DNA of 64,000 nucleotides, taken from the NCBI GenBank assembly GCA_025677835.1, contig JAIXMR010000008.1:248001-312000 (forward strand), written 5' to 3'. Positions 24,707 through 34,500 of the stretch are shown piece after piece (the first letter of the stretch is position 1; each line of letters starts with the position of its first letter). Origin of the DNA: Sporodiniella umbellata (Eukaryota; Mucoromycota; Mucoromycetes; Mucorales; Rhizopodaceae). Position numbers and translations under genes: made by a program. The notes beneath the pieces are model-generated. The model had not been told where the DNA came from, did no database searches, and saw nothing but the letters and a program-made list of their open reading frames with translations.

Positions 24707-25420
24707 TTCAATAATCTGATCCAATCAGGCAAAGCGTTTCAACCACACACAAATCACCCTTTAGGCTGTCTTCTCCGGTCGGACCCTTGACCGGGACAGG
24801 TCACACAGAAAATGAAGTCGGAAAACAAGTTGAAATGAAAAAAAAAAAAAAAAAAAAAGCAGTGCCAATGTGAGGGAATTCTATGCTGCTTGGTTCTATT
24901 TCGAAAATAGATTCCAAAAATCAAAAAAAAAAAAAAAAAAAAAGGCCAAAAGTCAATAAGCCTGCACACGTGAGCAATGCAGTCTTTCTTGCCTATTTAT
25001 CTGCTGATGAAGACATGAAACTTACTCGGAAGTCCAAAAAGAAAATAAACAAGCAGATTGCGTTGCTATGTGCAACATAACAGAGAGCGAGTCATGCCAC
25101 CTTTCTCTAACAATGACTCTCAAGAAGGATTTTGTGAAGGTCCTTCTTTTTTTTTTTTGTAGATCATCTCAAAAAGGGGTCAGAGCAAACAAAGTAAAAA
25201 CACAAGGGCTTCCCCCTTCTTTCTCTCTCTCTCTCTCTCTCCTTTTCTTGTTTAATTTTTCCTCAGCTCTTCTAATATATGCTTTGTTGAATGATTTAAG
25301 CATTCATCTTATTTGAACTTTTATAGTCTCCACTTAGTTCGGGTCGAACGGAGCTCCTTGCCCAGACTTTTTCTAGTTTTATTTTTACTCCTTTTTTATG
25401 GTTACTTTTCTCTATCAAAA

Positions 25421-25424
<4 letters not shown>

Positions 25425-25473
<49 letters not shown>
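25425..25473. repeat. (TC)n dinucleotide microsatellite
   Basis: About 24 uninterrupted TC units, then imperfect CTTTC repeats to about 25505. It lies 160 bp before the kinase start codon, probably in its promoter or leader. Confidence 0.9.
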
Positions 25474-25479
<6 letters not shown>

Positions 25480-25631
25480 CTCTCTGCCTTTCTCTCTTTC
25501 TCTCCCCTTCTTCTATGTGTACGCACGTGAACATAAATAGCCCGCCACTTTTTTTATTTTTTATTTTCATTTTTCTTTTATTTTGTTTTTCTTTTCTTTT
25601 CGATACAGCAAACCAATAATAATAACAATCC

Positions 25632-27465
25632 ATGCTGAGACGTAAATCTTCTTTCAATTCTTGTAAAAGTAACACCACAACCACCACACATTATTCGGTC
25701 GCGTCACCGTTTAACGGAAGAGCGACGATTGATGCTTTGAAGGAGACTAGAAAAGTAAATAATAACCAGAATACTTGGTAGTAAAATGATAAATAAGCTG
25801 ATGCAGTTTTACTCTTTATTATTATTGTTTGTTTATAACAATGGTTTATTTATACGTCTGTTTGTGTTTTTCTTGTTGATTTCACACTCTGTGTACATAT
25901 GTTGGATTAGAATTCGTTGGGTGGTTTGTTGCATAAAAAAAGAGCTTCTCTAGGAAGTCTAAGGCAATCCAAATCATCTAGCACAGCGGACCAAAGAGCA
26001 GCCACCGTTGACCTCTATCGATCCCTGAATATGAAAAGAAAATCAACAGGCTGTTTGCGGAGGTCTTCCGTCATCTCTACCGCCTCTACCAACACACGTA
26101 GCCCTCTACCACCGATCAAAGTGTGGCGTTCACCTGGTCATTATGAAATACCCAACGTCTTTGGTAGCGATTGTTTCCTAAAGCCTGAACCTAACCTTAT
26201 CCCTCAAAAGGCCATGTTACGAACCGTCAATTCTGAAAAGCACATCTCAAAACACCCCTGGCGTCCTGCAGGCCTTTGTTCAGAAATACCTCAATTGCCT
26301 CCTTTGGTAAGGACTGGTAACACCTTTGAACGTAAAATCAGGAAAGCTCTGCCCTCTCATGTGCTCGTTTCCTCGCTTGACCCACGTAATAAATACGACG
26401 GTTTTCAAGAAATCGGTACTGGGTAAGACCAAAAAAAAAAAAAAAAAAAAAATACATATAGACTTTGATAGTATCCCTCTCTTATCCCTTTGCCTTCCCC
26501 TCCCCCTTTTTTTTTTTTTTTTGAATATGATTAGTGTCAATGGTTCTGTCATTAGAGCTCGTCATAAATGTAAAAAGAATGTTTATTTAGCCATCAAACG
26601 ATGTCGGCTGGATACAGATAAAGAATATAAAGCTTCTATCGTTCGCGAACTCTTTATTATGTCTACAGCGCATACCAACCTTATCCGTCTTAAGGAGGTC
26701 TCACTCTGGAAACAAGAAGTCTGGATGGCCATGGACCTTCAGAAATGCTCTGTTTTTGCCGTGCTCTGTCAACGAGGCATTCCTGAAAACTATGCGGTCC
26801 ACATCACTTGTGAGACACTCAAAGGTCTCTCTTACCTGCACTCCAAACATTTTATCCATCGAGATATCAAATGTGAAAATCTATTGATCGGTTGGAACGG
26901 TGAAGTCAAACTAGGTAAACCAACCCATTTTTTTTTTTTTTTTTTTTTTAAGCTAATGTATCCATAAGCCGATTTTGGTCTTGCTACAAAATCCACTCGA
27001 CGTAATCGCGATAGGTTAGGCACAAGTAAATGGATGGCACCTGAAGTCATCAGAGAACAGTATTACGATGAAAAGATTGACATGTGGTCTTTGGGCATCA
27101 CCATTATCGAAATGATGGATCGTGTGCCTCCTCACTATATGATTCGGGATGAAATAGAGCTTTTCAAGACAATTCTCAGAGAACCCAACCCAACATTTAC
27201 TTACAGTTTCCCAACAATGTACATGAGAGGTCTCGTCGCTTGGTTGTTGGATGAAAAGCCTGCAACAAGACCTCATGCTACCGATGCACTCAAAGTAATT
27301 TTACCTCCCTAAAAAAAAAAAAAAAAATTTTTTTTTCTTTTGTTTTTGTTTATTTATTTGTTTCTATAGGAAATTGACGAGCATGTCAATAGCTCTTTAT
27401 TACAACGATCCACAATGTCAGAATTGGCTCGTTTTGTAAATCATGTCTTGGGCCAAAAACAATAA
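25632..27465 (+). CDS. STE20/PAK-like protein kinase
   Basis: Ser/Thr kinase with a ~205-residue basic, Ser-rich N terminus and a C-terminal kinase domain. Five exons (introns 25755-25910, 26423-26534, 26915-26968 and 27295-27369), 478 residues. Kinase landmarks: glycine loop GTGVNGSV, VYLAIKRC (lysine), HRDIKCENLL (catalytic loop), ADFGLA, and GTSKWMAPEVI (activation segment), then DMWSLGITIIEMMD. HRDIKCENLL, GTSKWMAPEVI and the subdomain IX text place it with STE20/PAK kinases. I cannot find a CRIB (ISxPxxxxHxxH) or PH domain upstream, so it may be a reduced PAK or a GCK-like branch. Several RxxS sites in the N terminus could be phosphorylated. Introns 2 and 3 hold long A or T tracts. Catalytically intact by motif. 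Confidence 0.88.
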
Positions 27466-27757
27466 AATAAATATAAATATAAAAACAGCAGAAAAAGTAG
27501 TAACCCAAAAAAAAAAAAAAAAAAAAAAAATTGTTTTGTTTTTGTTATGTAAGTTGAAATACATCCTATAAAAGGACATATACAGAGTGGGTCATCTGCA
27601 GGAGTGACCCAAAAAGAAATCAGTCTAGACTTATGTAGGTTCTATGTAGTCAAAAAAAAAAAAAAAAAAAAAAAAAGAGGGGAAGGAAAGAGGGGGAAAG
27701 AATGTTTATTATCTATAATGTACATTGGAAATGCTATGTGTTCTTAAAAGTGCTCTA

Positions 27758-28390
27758 TTATGCTGTTGGCACCACGTTAAAAAAGTGATACACTTCATCT
27801 TGGTCCATCATCGCAACATGTACCCCGCACTGATCACACACCACTTTCTGATAATGTTCGTCTTTTTCTGCGCCTTTGGGCTGATAACGTTCCGTCTCGA
27901 TCACGTGACAGTGGTGGACAAACATCGCTCGGTACTGTTGGGCATAGCGTTCATGTCTATCAAACACCCGTCAGCTTTCTAAGCCATCGTTTTATCGACG
28001 CGCATACCTTTGACAGCTATAAGAGAGTGTAATAAAACACATGGGACACGTCAGTATAGCATCTGTTTTGCCCTCAGTCGTCTTCTCTCTCGAACAATCC
28101 GCTATTCTTATTCATTTTAGTAGTCTGTTTTTGTTTCATCCCACCAGCGGATCCGTTCTACCTTCCACTTGTTTTATAACCCAGGCTTCATCCTTTTCAT
28201 CCAAAGCAGGATCGTAAAGTAATTCGTCGTCGCTCAGTACTTTTCTATTGCCTGTCTTTAACTTAATTCTTTATTCCTTTCTCTATTCAAATTTACTCTT
28301 TATTCTCCCAGGGAATCCTATACCCTCTGTTTCTTCATCACTGTCGAAATAAACATCTTCATATAACTCATCGGCTTTTTCATTTGACAT
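27758..28390 (-). CDS. EAPP-family (E2F-associated phosphoprotein) homologue
   Basis: Four exons (introns 28252-28296, 28102-28161 and 27957-28007) encode 158 residues. The acidic N terminus (DELYEDVYFDSDEET) and KVLSDDELLYDPALDEKDEAW match the family's N-terminal block. The C-terminal half carries the zinc-binding core ILTCPMCFITLSYSCQRHE, YRAMFVHHCHV, VVCDQCGVHVAMMD and DEVYHFFNVVP. Animal EAPP binds E2F1 and is nuclear; fungi keep the domain without a clear known role. The start is the first ATG. It is convergent with the kinase gene (292 bp between stops) and divergent from VMA7. Confidence 0.85.
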
Positions 28391-28569
28391 TGAAAAAATA
28401 AAAATAAATAAAAAAAAAGAAATGCTTTAGAGATCCATTGACATAATCCAATGAACCCTTTTTTTTTTTTTTTTTTAAAGACCAGCCCAAGTGTTATTCT
28501 CTTTTACTGTCTGAAACACATTTTCCCTTTTTTTTTTTTTTTTTTTTTTAGTTATTATTTTATCCATCA
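28391..28569. promoter_or_regulatory. 179-bp divergent EAPP/VMA7 promoter
   Basis: Short spacer between divergent start codons, containing two poly-T stretches (18-24 nt). It must hold both promoters and both leaders. No specific factor site was identified. Confidence 0.45.
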
Positions 28570-29200
28570 ATGTCTGGAGGAATAGCAGCACTTCAAAAAG
28601 ACCGTAACTTTATTGCAGTGATTGGTGATGAAGTAAGATAGATAAAGAAGTGCTTTGTTAATTTAACAACTCCTTTTTGTATTTGTCTTTACTTTCTCAC
28701 AGGATTCCGTCACAGGTCTTTTATTAGCTGGTATTGGTAACATTAACCAACAACAAAAGAAAAACTATATGATAGTTGATGCCAGTAAGATACTTGCTAC
28801 AGAAATAAAAACATATATTGAAACAAAACAAAATAAAAAAATTATTTAGAAACACCTTTAAGTAACATTGAAGAAACTTTTACCGAATATACGAAACGGA
28901 AAGACATTGCCATCATCTTGATTAACCAGCATGTAAACTTGAAAGTTTTATATATAAGAAAAAAAAAGTGTGGAAGACGCGTTGCTTTACACTAAAGTTC
29001 TATTAGATTGCTGAAGATATCCGAGAGTTAGTGGATGGTCACAGCCAAGCATTCCCTGCTATTCTTGAAATACCCTCAAAGGACCATCCTTATGGTATGT
29101 TTGCATCTAGATGCTTTCTTACTATTCATACTCATCGTTTATACTAGACCCTGAAAAGGATAGCGTTCTTAAGCGTGTTCGACGATTGTTTGGAGAGTAA
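28570..29200 (+). CDS. VMA7: V-type proton ATPase subunit F
   Basis: Small soluble V1 subunit at the stalk that couples ATP hydrolysis to rotor movement in vacuole acidification. Five exons (introns 28633-28702, 28785-28849, 28933-29006 and 29095-29147) give 122 residues, the usual length. Family text: [78 protein letters not shown] and the RVRRLFGE end. Starts MSGGIAAL directly after the divergent promoter. Convergent with the CNOT1-like gene. Confidence 0.95.
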
Positions 29201-29487
29201 AAGTTTGAAAATCAATAAAACACAGAAAAAAACAAATCAAACGCATAATACACCAGTGAAGCGCATTATGATTGTTATTATTTGTTTGCTTGTTTTTTTT
29301 TTTTTTTTTTTTTTTTTTGGTTTTTTGTTAGGAAAAAGCAAAGTGAAAAATACGCTTTGTGATTAAGAAATAAATAATACTGAAAAGAAAACCGTTTATG
29401 ACATACGTTGAATGGATCTATTTTTTTTTTTTTTTTTTTTTTTGCAGTGAGTTAGTAGTGATACTACTTCTTTTCCCATCTCCTTTC

Positions 29488-32113
29488 TTACCTGGATACG
29501 TTATCGAACAATCGGTTGATATCAGGCGAACTTGTGATAAATTCGTTTTCTCTAAAGTTGGTTTCCTTGATCAGTTGAACAAACGTAGTTAATAATCCCA
29601 AGGATGGGGTCGATTTACAATCAATCTTTCTAATAAGATTCTAAAATAGAGAAATATACGTTTGAAAAACAGTTGTGTCTATTTCTTTGTTTTACCTTGT
29701 GATCTGCTCTTTGATTGGGTCAGGTTGTGAATTAAATAGGTGTAATAGAGCCGTACTAAAGAAATAGGTATGTCGATTTGGATACCTCAAGTGATCTGTC
29801 ATCGAATTCAGTAACACATGCGGTCCAAAGCTGCTTTGAACAGTAGAGAAATGTCCAAGCAGATATTTGTAAATCTGAATCGCTGGGTTTTCAGATAGTG
29901 GTTTTTGTGTGTCTAGAGGACTATGGCTACCGATATAGAACACCAGTCGCTGTATCCTTTCCACACTCAGCTGCTGATCTGGTAGGGTGATGTAGTCCAC
30001 CACACTGGATCCAATCGATATCTTTGTAGGCTTACTCAAGAGATATTCACCATACGTACGAAGCGGGCTGTCTTCCTCTTCCTCTTCAATCTGCAACAAC
30101 TTGGGCTCCGTCGCATTGCTTGCTACATACCCAAGCGAGATCATAAACGGATCAGGAAGAATCATCGTTCGGGGAAATGCACTCAGAATCACATTTCGAA
30201 GCTGGATACATCCCAAAGGGAGTAAGTCGATCAATGACAGGTAATGCTCACAGAGAAATTCAGGGTAGTCATGCAGCATAACAACTAGGAATCTCAGTGT
30301 GCCCTGATAGAACGTCTTGGTCGATCGCGACAGCTTTTTGGCATCATCCATCGGTAATAACAGTAACTTCAAAAACGACAACAAGGCAACCGTTAGCTTG
30401 TAGCAAATAACCCACCCTTCTTTTTCTTGTTTCAACAGTAGCGGCAAAAACAGTCGGTGAGAAAACAATTGGAGCCAGGAATAAGAAAACCCTGGAAAGT
30501 AAAGGGGTTGAAGTGTATACAGTACGTTCCTAAACATCTTTTCTTATCAACACAGTCTATACAGACACGTAAGAATTTTTTTTTTTTTTTTTTTTTTACC
30601 CATAAACACTAATAAATCCTTCCTTATCCTCATTGACATTATTGAGTTCGATAAACAGTGAGCTCATCAACTTCAAGAAAGGCTTTTGATTAAACTCTGG
30701 TCCCAGCCTGTCCTGATGCTGCGCCATAACCAACACCATCACAGATAAAATCTGGGATGTCATTTGAATTGATCCCTCGGTCTGCTCCACCATCGTTCCT
30801 ACTAGCTTACTGTATGCATCTACGTAGTGAGTTCTGTTGGGTCGATAGAGCTCTACACAGATCTCGGTACAAAACCTAAAAAAGAAACACTGTCTATCCG
30901 AATCTGTTGTCACAGTGTCGAGTATCTAGAGTTGTCGCTGAATTAGACACACACACACACACAAAAAAAAAAAAACCGTTCCAGAGCAACATCCAGTCTA
31001 CTCACCCTTTTTGCAAGCTGATCGTATACGTTTTTCGTCGTCAATGGATGTCTATACAACCGAACCCATTCAGATAGTAACAGCCTCAATTCGAAAGTAT
31101 CCCCGTTAGGATTCACAGCCCTATATCGCTCTGTCCATTGAACATTCAGATGCTGAATCAATTCTTTGGCGCTACAAAATATTGATTAAAAAATCAAATT
31201 ATTTACACCCTTACATCTCAAAGTTCGTCTTGGTCAAAGCTTTAATAGTCAATAGATGGTCGTCCACTGAAGTCATGGGATGTGAGTTAAATAAACAATG
31301 GTTTAATAGTTCTGCACTGTATTCCACAAGCAACACTTGGTTGGTACTTTCTAATTGTTTTGATAGCTGGACATCATAATCCTCTACAGGGACTAGCCCT
31401 AATTTGATAAGCGACGCTGTGATTCTGGCATTGTATTTTCTCTAGTCAAGTTGCTTCAAGTCAGTGATCCAAACATCGCTTTATTATCCTTTTTTTTTTT
31501 TTTTGGGGGGGAGAGCTTCTATCTTACTGGATCTTCAGAGTAAAGTATCCAAGAAAGAGTGTCTTTAGTAACACTCGCAGAGAGTTCCAACAGTATTTGT
31601 AAAAATCGACAATAGACCTCAATGGCCAAATGAGTAGTGGATCGATAGAGTTGACAGACCACCCTTTCCACAACCGAATAGAGCAAGAGAGGTGTAGAAC
31701 TTTGATTAATCAATAGTGGAATCTGGCGTATGACGAGAATAATATCATGCTGAGGCGGTAATAAAGTAAAAGGAACATTGCCTGACTGAAGAATAAGTCG
31801 GTCTAATTCAACCAGCATTTGCTACTCGTATCTTTAGATCTCACTTTATTTGAAATCATGGTTGCTTTCCTACCTCTATTTTTGTAGCAAACATATCTGA
31901 CTGAAATGCTGCAGTACTTGACATGTTGAATAAATCTAACGTGCATATTCAAGTGCATGTATGTGTGTAAAAAGAGACATTAAAGATGTGCTTCTTTTTT
32001 TTTTTTTTTTTTTTGTAGTTGGTTGTGTTACTTGGATTGTTTCCTCCATTATTTGATGACAACGACAGGTTAGGTGGAGGCGTTATTTGTTTTTGTGTAA
32101 ACATGTCGTACAT
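29488..32113 (-). pseudogene. Free-standing C-terminal CNOT1 (Not1) portion with apparent frameshift
   Basis: Matches only the C-terminal third of NOT1, the CCR4-NOT deadenylase scaffold, including the region that docks NOT2/NOT3. Exons: 32032-32113, 31874-31935, 31528-31821, 31215-31441, 31006-31171, 30600-30925, 29696-30529 and 29598-29640. Family text: LLPPQHDIILVIRQIPLLIN, LYRSTTHLAIEVYCRFLQ, LQPLYFPGFSYSWLQLFSHR, HDYPEFLCEHY, IQLRNVILSAFPRTM and ILLERLIVNRPHPW. Immediately after HPW (residue 678) the frame reads Asp-Tyr-stop. One base over, the conserved ending continues (TTFVQLIKETNFRENEF, then RLFDNVSR) to a stop at 29488-29490. This looks like one G missing from a G run at 29595-29600. 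The N-terminal two thirds of NOT1 are absent: the Hel2 gene ends 108 bp upstream. It may be a decaying paralogue, or an active short gene with a sequence error. Confidence 0.8.
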
Positions 32114-32221
32114 TATGAATATTGGAAAATTAAAAAGTAGTTGAAAAGTTTTATTCTTTCATGTTTTTTATTTTTTTCTTTTATTATTTTCAAGCTCTAC
32201 AAAACGAAACTCAGTTTTATT

Positions 32222-33802
32222 TTATAAGCCAACCCTCAACAATACTTTGTTTTTTCTTCCCTTCTTTTTTTTATCTACCGAAGGACCAACAGAGCCCTCA
32301 CCTTCTTCTTGCTCTGTTGCTCCACTCCAGGGGTTATGATTGGGTCTATATGTCCCACGTCGTATATCTAATACCTCTTGATGTTTAGGTGCTGACGTTG
32401 GAAGAGAGGGGAATAAATTGGCTTCTAAAGCAGGTTTGTTTGCATTCTTCTTTTTCACATTACTTCCTTCTTTTGAGGTTTGGCTTGATGCCAAAGTCGA
32501 GCTTTGGCCGACATCTTTTGAGGTTGGGGATGGCTCTGTTGGTTTCTTCCAGGGACTTTTTGGATCTACCGTCTTGATATGTTGGTTTTTAATGACAAGA
32601 ACGCGTGAGGGTTTGTTGGATGGTGTCCGCGACTTGATTTCAAGTGCAGGGAATTGTGACATCTTGTAAAAATAGGTTCAGAGCCTTTCTTTTCTTTTTT
32701 TTTTTTTTTTTTTTTTTTTTGATTATAGTTTGTATTGAAATAAAAAAGAAAAGAAAAAAAAACTCTACCGATGTGTGTTTGTTTCTCCAAGCCTTTACCA
32801 ATTCTAATTTCTTTTCTTCTAAATCTATCAAATTTTCTACACCTTTAAATATCTTGCCTGCCTTTTCAGCATTTCCTTGACATAAATTAACAATCGTTTC
32901 AACATAAACATTGGCAGTAACTGTCCCTCTTCTAAAATCCCCTGTTGCCTTTCGAAACTCTGCCACTTTCGGTTTACTTTGAAGTGTCTCTTCAAGCTTT
33001 GCTAAAAATGCCGCATGGGATACTGTCAAATTGGAGTCGTTTTGATTTGCTGTTCTGGGGGTGTTGGTGCCTGAAGATGAAGAACCGCGATCAGAAAGAT
33101 CGCCAAAACCATCAGGTTTCTGGATTGACTTTTGCTTGCCTTTCTTTCGAATAGGAGCACCAGGGACGGTCCTGGCAGAATTAATGTTGCTACCCTGGAT
33201 TTTGGGGAAGTCATTGGCGGAAATAGCAGTATTGTTTGTACTACTACTGTTGCTTCCACTCCCGCTGCCATTATTATTTTGTTTTTGTCTTCTATTGTCA
33301 TTATTTCTAGTCTGTCTAAAGGACTCGTATTGAAAGTTCAACTCAACACGGCGTGATTCGGTCTGGGCACTTCTTTGTAGCCCAGAAGTGTTGCCTCTGT
33401 GAACCTCAGCTTCGTGGGCAACCAAGTCAATGGGTGATTTGAAGACAATAAACTTTTTTTCTAGGCAGTTGGGATATAAACACATGTAGTGATCTTTTCT
33501 AAAATGGTCTTCTAAGCTCGAATAGTTCACAAAGTATTCATGCCGTATCCCCTCTCGCACACAAAGGAAACATTGTTCATGGTTGTCACGGCAATGAATA
33601 TAAAGCGCATCGTTATCAAAGAATCGAGTTTTACAGAAATGACATTCTGGGTGACCAGAAAACCCCGTTTCATCTTTGGGTAAGAACCTCCTGTCTCCTT
33701 TCGAGTGGTGTTCCGTCAATTGATTATTTGTATAAAGAATATGTTCAGATGGGAACGCTTTTTTGTGCGCTATACATAGATCGCTTTTTTTTTTATCTTG
33801 AA

Positions 33803-33839
<37 letters not shown>

Positions 33840-34362
33840 TGAGCAATATGAAGTGGTGCTTACCAAAGGTTTAAATCATGTTCTTTTCTGACATGTAATT
33901 TTAATTCTGTCCAATCGTTACAGCACTCTGTACACCCCTTAGCAGGACAGTTATACTTCATTATGTTCATCGCATCTTTATGCATATCACTTGTCTCAAA
34001 CTTTATACTGAGCTTTTTATCTGCAAAGGGCGTGTCGTCCTCTGTAAACTCTGAAAAAGCCTTTTCAGCTTTGTTGGTAAATATTGCTGTCGTTTCTTCT
34101 GCCTACAGCTTCGATAAGCTTTTCTTTTCAATAGGTTTTTTTCTTGCGATTGAGCTTTTATGCTTACTTTGCAATAAGTACAGTTATGCGTTTTATACAA
34201 AGCTCTTAAACGAAGCGCACAAATGTGACATGTGCGATGTTCACAATCAGTCACTGCAAAAGTGATCATTGGCTCTGTACAAATAAAGCACAGATTCTCT
34301 GCATCTTCTTCTACTACTTCTTTTTTTTTGTTCTTCTGTCTTGTGTTTTTTTGTGCTGTCAT
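32222..34362 (-). CDS. HEL2: Hel2/ZNF598-type RING E3 ligase of ribosome quality control
   Basis: Senses collided ribosomes and ubiquitylates small-subunit proteins to start ribosome quality control. Four exons (introns 34103-34167, 33784-33863 and 32663-32768), 629 residues. RING at residues ~20-65: CFICTEPM, CEHRTCHICALRLRALY, CTYCK. Then C2H2-like fingers: CPAKGCTECCNDW...HVRKEH, ECHFCKTRFFDNDALYIHCR, CFLCVREG...DHFRKDH and LYPNCLEKKFIVF...HEAEVH. This order is diagnostic of Hel2/ZNF598. The C-terminal half is low-complexity (Ser/Asn/Gly) with short blocks: FPKIQG, a helical DUF-like region (VETIVNLCQGNAEKAGKIF) and NPWSG. The start MTAQKNTRQKN is chosen as the ATG nearest the RING. Divergent from SEC24. 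Confidence 0.92.
33809..33838. repeat. T30 homopolymer in HEL2 intron 2
   Basis: Thirty T on the plus strand, so poly-A on the sense strand of the HEL2 intron 33784-33863, downstream of its 5' splice site. Confidence 0.85.
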
Positions 34363-34500
34363 CTCTAGAAAAAAAAAAGAGAAAAAAAGACCAAACAAAA
34401 ATACACAAAAAAAATCTTTTTGTCTATTGACTTCCCCAGGTTTGAACTCAGAGAAAACTGCTCTCCAAAGCCCTCCAACAATCAGACTCTTCTTTTAACC
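34363..34500. promoter_or_regulatory. 138-bp divergent HEL2/SEC24 promoter
   Basis: Space between the two divergent start codons, A-rich on the plus strand near HEL2. It must carry both promoters. No known factor site was recognised. Confidence 0.4.

Larger units (their letters stand above)
23753..25631. promoter_or_regulatory. Divergent promoter region, chitin synthase / PAK-like kinase
   Basis: 1.88 kb between two divergent genes with no coding segment I trust. It is dense in simple sequence: purine-rich leader next to the synthase, CT repeats at 24203-24228, 25222-25241 and 25425-25473, T runs near 24280 and at 24666-24703, A runs near 24840 and 24925. Translations across it are repeats (poly-S/L, poly-R/E). 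A short inverted repeat (CCGGTC...GACCGG) lies near 24775-24796. Transcript starts cannot be placed by eye. Confidence 0.5.

Noticed and set aside
24760..24830. GC-richer segment with a short inverted repeat, considered as a tRNA or 5S gene
   Set aside because: No cloverleaf, no A/B boxes in order, and no 5S rRNA similarity.
25296..25687. Overlapping long ORFs of poly-Ser/Leu and poly-Arg/Glu on both strands
   Set aside because: They are translations of the CT/GA microsatellite and have no other content.
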